NCBI GenBank assembly: GCA_001898225.1
Contig: MKTJ01000017.1
Coordinates: 1 to 64,000 of the forward strand
Reading direction: 5' to 3'
Length of the DNA: 64,000 nucleotides
Source of the DNA: Chloroflexi bacterium 54-19
GTDB lineage: Bacteria > Chloroflexota > Chloroflexia > Chloroheliales > Chloroheliaceae
Position 1 is the first letter of the stretch. The number at the start of each line of letters is the position of its first letter. Below, piece after piece: positions 60,803-64,000 of the stretch. Below the pieces are notes generated by a model. The model was given only the letters and a program-made list of their open reading frames with translations. It was not told where the DNA came from and made no database searches. Position numbers and translations under genes: made by a program.

Positions 60803-61738
60803 TTAATTTTGCTTGACCAGGTCCAAAAACACGTCTTCAAGGCTGCGGCTGGCTCTGCGGACTTCTTCGATCTGGCCGCCATTTTCCACGATGAGCCTTA
60901 CCAGGGGAGCCAGCGAAACCCCGCTGCCCCGCAGGTCCAGCACCATCCGGTCGTCTTGCAGCGTTACCCCGGCCACTTCGGGGCGTTCCTCCAGGGCCAC
61001 CAACAAACGACCACTGAAATTGGAGCCTTCGATTTCGGCCTGGGGCTTGCCCCGGTTGGCCCGGAGTTCCGCCGGGCTGCCCTGGGCCAGCACTACCCCC
61101 TGGCGAATGACCGCGACCTGCTGGCACAAATGCTCGGCTTCGGTCAGGTTGTGGGTGGTAAGGAAGATAGTCGTGCCTTCGCGTTTGACCAGGTCCAGCA
61201 AGTCCTGGTGAAGTTGGGAAGCCGAAACGGGGTCGAGACCGGAAGTTGGCTCATCCAGGAAAAGAAGGGTGGGCCGGTGAAAGATGGCCCTGGCAATCGC
61301 CAGTTTTTGCTTCATCCCCTTGCTCCATTTGCCAACCACTTCTTTGCGGCGGTCCCACAGGCCAAGCTGGCTGAGTAACTCTTTGGAACGGGCCTGCCTT
61401 TCGGCGGGGGTTAAGCCCCAGACCCGGCCATAAAATTCCAGGTTATCCTCGGCGGTAAGGCGCTCGTAAAGGCCGGTGTGTTCCAACAGGACGCCGGTCT
61501 GTTCGCGGATTTTAGCCGCCACCCGGCGGGTATCGTAACCCAATACTTTAGCTGTCCCGTTGGTAGGTTCGAGTAAACCCAGCAGCAGGTGAATAGTGGT
61601 GGTTTTCCCGGCCCCGTTCGGCCCCAAAAAGCCAAAAATCTGGCCCGCCGGGACTGTCAGGTTCATATTATTGACCGCCCGCACATTTTTAAAATCGCGC
61701 GTCAGGTTTTCCGTGCAAATTGCTTCATACCCAGCCAT
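60803..61738 (-). CDS. ABC exporter ATPase
   Basis: A 311-residue ATP-binding subunit. Walker A is GPNGAGKTT, the signature is WSKGMKQKLAIARA (LSGGQ variant), Walker B is TLLFLDEPTSGLDP, and the switch is TTHNLTEAEHLC. The C-terminal part is DUF4162-like, as in bacitracin- or lantibiotic-type exporters. The start is the ATG at 61738 with GAGGA upstream; the reading frame extends to 61795 but has no site there. A divergent two-component pair lies upstream. Confidence 0.92.
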   Translation of the reverse strand: MAGYEAICTENLTRDFKNVRAVNNMNLTVPAGQIFGFLGPNGAGKTTTIHLLLGLLEPTNGTAKVLGYDTRRVAAKIREQTGVLLEHTGLYERLTAEDNLEFYGRVWGLTPAERQARSKELLSQLGLWDRRKEVVGKWSKGMKQKLAIARAIFHRPTLLFLDEPTSGLDPVSASQLHQDLLDLVKREGTTIFLTTHNLTEAEHLCQQVAVIRQGVVLAQGSPAELRANRGKPQAEIEGSNFSGRLLVALEERPEVAGVTLQDDRMVLDLRGSGVSLAPLVRLIVENGGQIEEVRRASRSLEDVFLDLVKQN

Positions 61739-62008
61739 CTTCAAGTCCTCGTTTATTTTTACATTTCTTGGTTTTGCGGCCTGCGTTTCAGGCATTTCAA
61801 GCTACCTTTTAAGGATACCGGAATGGGGGAATTTTGAGATGTGCCAAAAGAAACGATTGCGAGTAACGATTTTCCGGGAGGCCAGGCGTGACTAAAGACA
61901 CATTACTTTCGATGGGGGAGCGGGTGACTTTCGCGGATTGTTCCGATTATAAATTTTTGCTATGCTGTAACTACCCGGAACAGGGGATTTTTAGAAGGTA
62001 ACAAGATT

Positions 62009-63349
62009 ATGGAACGCCAAGCAAAACCCGGCCCTGACACCGCCAATAATTCCAGGCCAGCCGAGAACCCCGGCAAAATTACCGGTGCCTGGAAGACCTA
62101 CTTAACAGACAAAACGGGCCACCCGGACCTGAGCCGCATAACCACCGTCGTCCTGGCATCGGCGCTGGTACTCACGATTCTGCTGACCTGGCTACCCTCC
62201 CATCTTGGCGAGAACCTGGTTTTACCGGGGGAAGCTCTCTTTTTGATAGCGAGTGTTTTTTTCAATAGCCGGATTTACAAATGGCAACCGCCTCACGCCA
62301 GGGAAATCATTCTGGTCAGCCTCGTATTTCAATTCATTATAATCGAACTATGCTGCTGGTTGTTTCCCTCAAATGGTATTTTCTTTCAATATTTCGTTTT
62401 ACCCTTCCAGGCCTACCGCTTTTTTAACGAAAAGGTGAGCATCCGAATAGCGGTGGTGGTCTGGCTGGTCTTTACCATTCATAGCTTTCTTGCCTTCAAA
62501 GATTTGCAGAACCTGCTGCTAACCCTGTTTGCCGGGACCCTGGGCATGGTCTTGCTGGTAACCCGGTATCGCCAGACCATAAGAGAAAGCATCGAGCGGG
62601 AACGGCGCGAACAGTTGTTGCAGGAGTTGGAAGTTTCGCACCGCCAGTTAAAAACCTATGCCGCCCAGATCGAGGAACTGGCGACCATTGAAGAACGCAA
62701 CCGCCTGGCCCGCGAAATCCACGACTCGCTCGGCCATTACCTGACCGCCATTAATATTCAACTTGAAAAGGCCCTCCTGCAGCACGACGACAAACCGGAC
62801 GAAGCCATGCAGACGATCAGTGACACCAAACGGCTTGCCAGCGAAGCCTTGCAGGATGTCCGGCGCTCGGTGGCGACCTTGCGAGAGCAGAATTTACCGG
62901 CTTTTTCGCTGGTGGCCCAATTGCGCAAACTGACGGACGAGGTGCGGAATAACAACAACTTTGACCTGAAACTGTTCATCGAGGGGGACGAGCAAAACTT
63001 TTCTTACCAGGTACTCCAAACGCTCTACCGGGTCGCCCAGGAAGCTCTGACCAACATCCAGAAGTACGCCAACCCCCGGCACGTGCAGGTGCGGCTGGAA
63101 CTGGCAAAGACCGAAGCCCACCTTTTAATCCAGGATGACGGGGCCGGGTTCGACCTGGCCAAACTGCAAACCGCCGGAAGAAAACAATTGGGCGGCTACG
63201 GGTTGCAAGGTATCCGGGAGCGGTTGGAACTGGTGGGTGGCAACTTTGAACTGGAAAGCGCGCCGGGAAGCGGGACGGCTTTGTGGGTGACCGCCCCCAG
63301 AGACCCCTTTCAGAGCCCCGCGTTAAAATCGCTGTTATTGCAGCCCTAG
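62009..63349 (+). CDS. NarL-type sensor histidine kinase
   Basis: A 446-residue membrane kinase. About six hydrophobic helices (residues 43-195) form a membrane sensor with little extracytoplasmic domain, a type often linked to membrane-stress or drug export. The HisKA_3 dimerisation helix has ERNRLAREIHDSLGH with phospho-acceptor His238. The HATPase_c domain has the N box ALTNIQKYA and G box DDGAGFD, with GGYGLQGIRERL. AGGT lies before the ATG. It is divergent from the ABC exporter and 30 bases before its response regulator. Confidence 0.93.
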   Translation: MERQAKPGPDTANNSRPAENPGKITGAWKTYLTDKTGHPDLSRITTVVLASALVLTILLTWLPSHLGENLVLPGEALFLIASVFFNSRIYKWQPPHAREIILVSLVFQFIIIELCCWLFPSNGIFFQYFVLPFQAYRFFNEKVSIRIAVVVWLVFTIHSFLAFKDLQNLLLTLFAGTLGMVLLVTRYRQTIRESIERERREQLLQELEVSHRQLKTYAAQIEELATIEERNRLAREIHDSLGHYLTAINIQLEKALLQHDDKPDEAMQTISDTKRLASEALQDVRRSVATLREQNLPAFSLVAQLRKLTDEVRNNNNFDLKLFIEGDEQNFSYQVLQTLYRVAQEALTNIQKYANPRHVQVRLELAKTEAHLLIQDDGAGFDLAKLQTAGRKQLGGYGLQGIRERLELVGGNFELESAPGSGTALWVTAPRDPFQSPALKSLLLQP

Positions 63350-63379
63350 AAAACTTAGAAAGATTATTACCGGAAAACT

Positions 63380-64000
63380 ATGAGCCAGGAGCAAGCTTTA
63401 ATAAAGGTGCTGGTGGTGGACGACCAGCAAATCATCCGGGAGGGGATTTCGACAATCCTCGACTACCAGGCCGGGCTGTCGGTGATGGGTAAGGCCATCA
63501 ACGGCCAGGAAGCGGTCGAGTTAGCCCTGGAATTGAAACCGGACGTGGTTTTAATGGATGTGCGGATGCCGATAATGAACGGGGTTGAGGCGACGGCCCG
63601 GCTACGCCAGCAGTTGCCGTCCTGCAAAGTCCTGATGCTGACCACCTTCGACGACGAGGAGTATATCACCGAAGCGCTGCGGGCCGGGGCGAGCGGCTAC
63701 CTTTTGAAAGATATTCCCGGCAAACAACTGGCCCAGGCTATCCGCTCGGTCCACGAAGGACTGTACCAGCTAGACCCGGCGGTCGCCTCTAAGCTGATGA
63801 ATAGCCTGAACAGGGGGCGGGAGAGCGCCGCCCCGGAACCACCTCCCACCCCGCATACTATTCCTGCCTCAAACGGGTCGGCCCGGCGAAAATTCGACCT
63901 GACCGAGCGCGAACTCGATATTCTCAAATTGCTGGCCGGTGGCGCGACCAACCGGGAGATTGCCGAGCAGTTGTTCCTGGCGGAAGGGACCGTCAAAAAC
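63380..64000 (+). CDS. NarL/LuxR-type response regulator, cut by the window end
   Basis: The open frame runs off the window after 207 codons, inside the DNA-binding helix (ITEGTVKN-like, here LAEGTVKN). The receiver has the acidic pair VVDDQ, phospho-acceptor Asp60 (LMDVRMP), and the lysine in LLKDIPG. The GerE-type HTH begins LTERELDILKLLAGGATNREIAEQL. It is the cognate partner of the kinase before it. It probably controls the divergent ABC exporter. GGAA lies before the ATG. Confidence 0.93.
   Translation, partial: MSQEQALIKVLVVDDQQIIREGISTILDYQAGLSVMGKAINGQEAVELALELKPDVVLMDVRMPIMNGVEATARLRQQLPSCKVLMLTTFDDEEYITEALRAGASGYLLKDIPGKQLAQAIRSVHEGLYQLDPAVASKLMNSLNRGRESAAPEPPPTPHTIPASNGSARRKFDLTERELDILKLLAGGATNREIAEQLFLAEGTVKN

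Overview
The window looks like chromosomal DNA of a free-living, heterotrophic, probably aerobic bacterium with moderately high GC. The best guess is the phylum Chloroflexota. Supporting signs are a secreted M28 peptidase with a C-terminal region familiar from Chloroflexota secreted proteins, an oligopeptide-binding lipoprotein with a long Thr/Ala linker, a Tad pilus cluster with a lipoprotein CpaB, and dnaG next to a group 1 sigma gene. No rRNA is present, so the assignment is inference. Genes are dense, lie in short runs on both strands, and most have purine-rich Shine-Dalgarno sites. Several starts are TTG or GTG.

Layout. 1-9 kb: a thioredoxin-like protein and housekeeping genes (guaB, the primary sigma factor, dnaG, gltX). 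9-13.5 kb: a membrane protein, a cysteine-cluster protein, a zinc ribbon-EcsC-hydrolase fusion and a decayed aldo/keto reductase. 13.5-20.8 kb: a lipoprotein thioredoxin, then Tad assembly genes cpaB, tadZ, tadA, tadB and tadC without pilin, peptidase or pseudopilin genes. 20.8-27.6 kb: an Asp-box propeller, a DUF192 protein, a tandem P-loop protein, and a run of REC-KaiC, KaiC-like ATPase and cellulose-synthase-like glycosyltransferase. 27.7-31.3 kb: argS and two family 2 glycosyltransferases. 31.7-34.3 kb: hpd, a GH76 enzyme, and a broken second copy of the 3' end of hpd. 34.3-40.7 kb: small unknowns, a secreted M28 peptidase, and a protein with two complete chemoreceptor-like modules. 41-47.8 kb: an oligopeptide ABC transporter in which the binding-protein gene is separated from the permease/ATPase genes by a 38-bp perfect palindrome and a new promoter. 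47.8-54.1 kb: a PASTA kinase, a hydrolase, tRNA-Glu, a dispersed palindromic repeat, an AT-rich gene of foreign look and a leucine-rich-repeat protein. 54.2-64 kb: a VOC protein, a RibD-like reductase and an AraC regulator; ldh and gap; a UBP-type zinc finger; an unknown; an ABC-2 exporter; and a divergent NarL-type two-component pair cut by the window end.

No phage, CRISPR array, insertion sequence or biosynthetic cluster was seen. The strongest unusual signals are the double chemoreceptor, the REC-KaiC/KaiC/glycosyltransferase run, the truncated hpd duplicate, the palindromic repeat found at 9.1 and 51.5 kb, the promoter-embedded palindrome before gltX, and the degenerate HIGH motif of ArgS.
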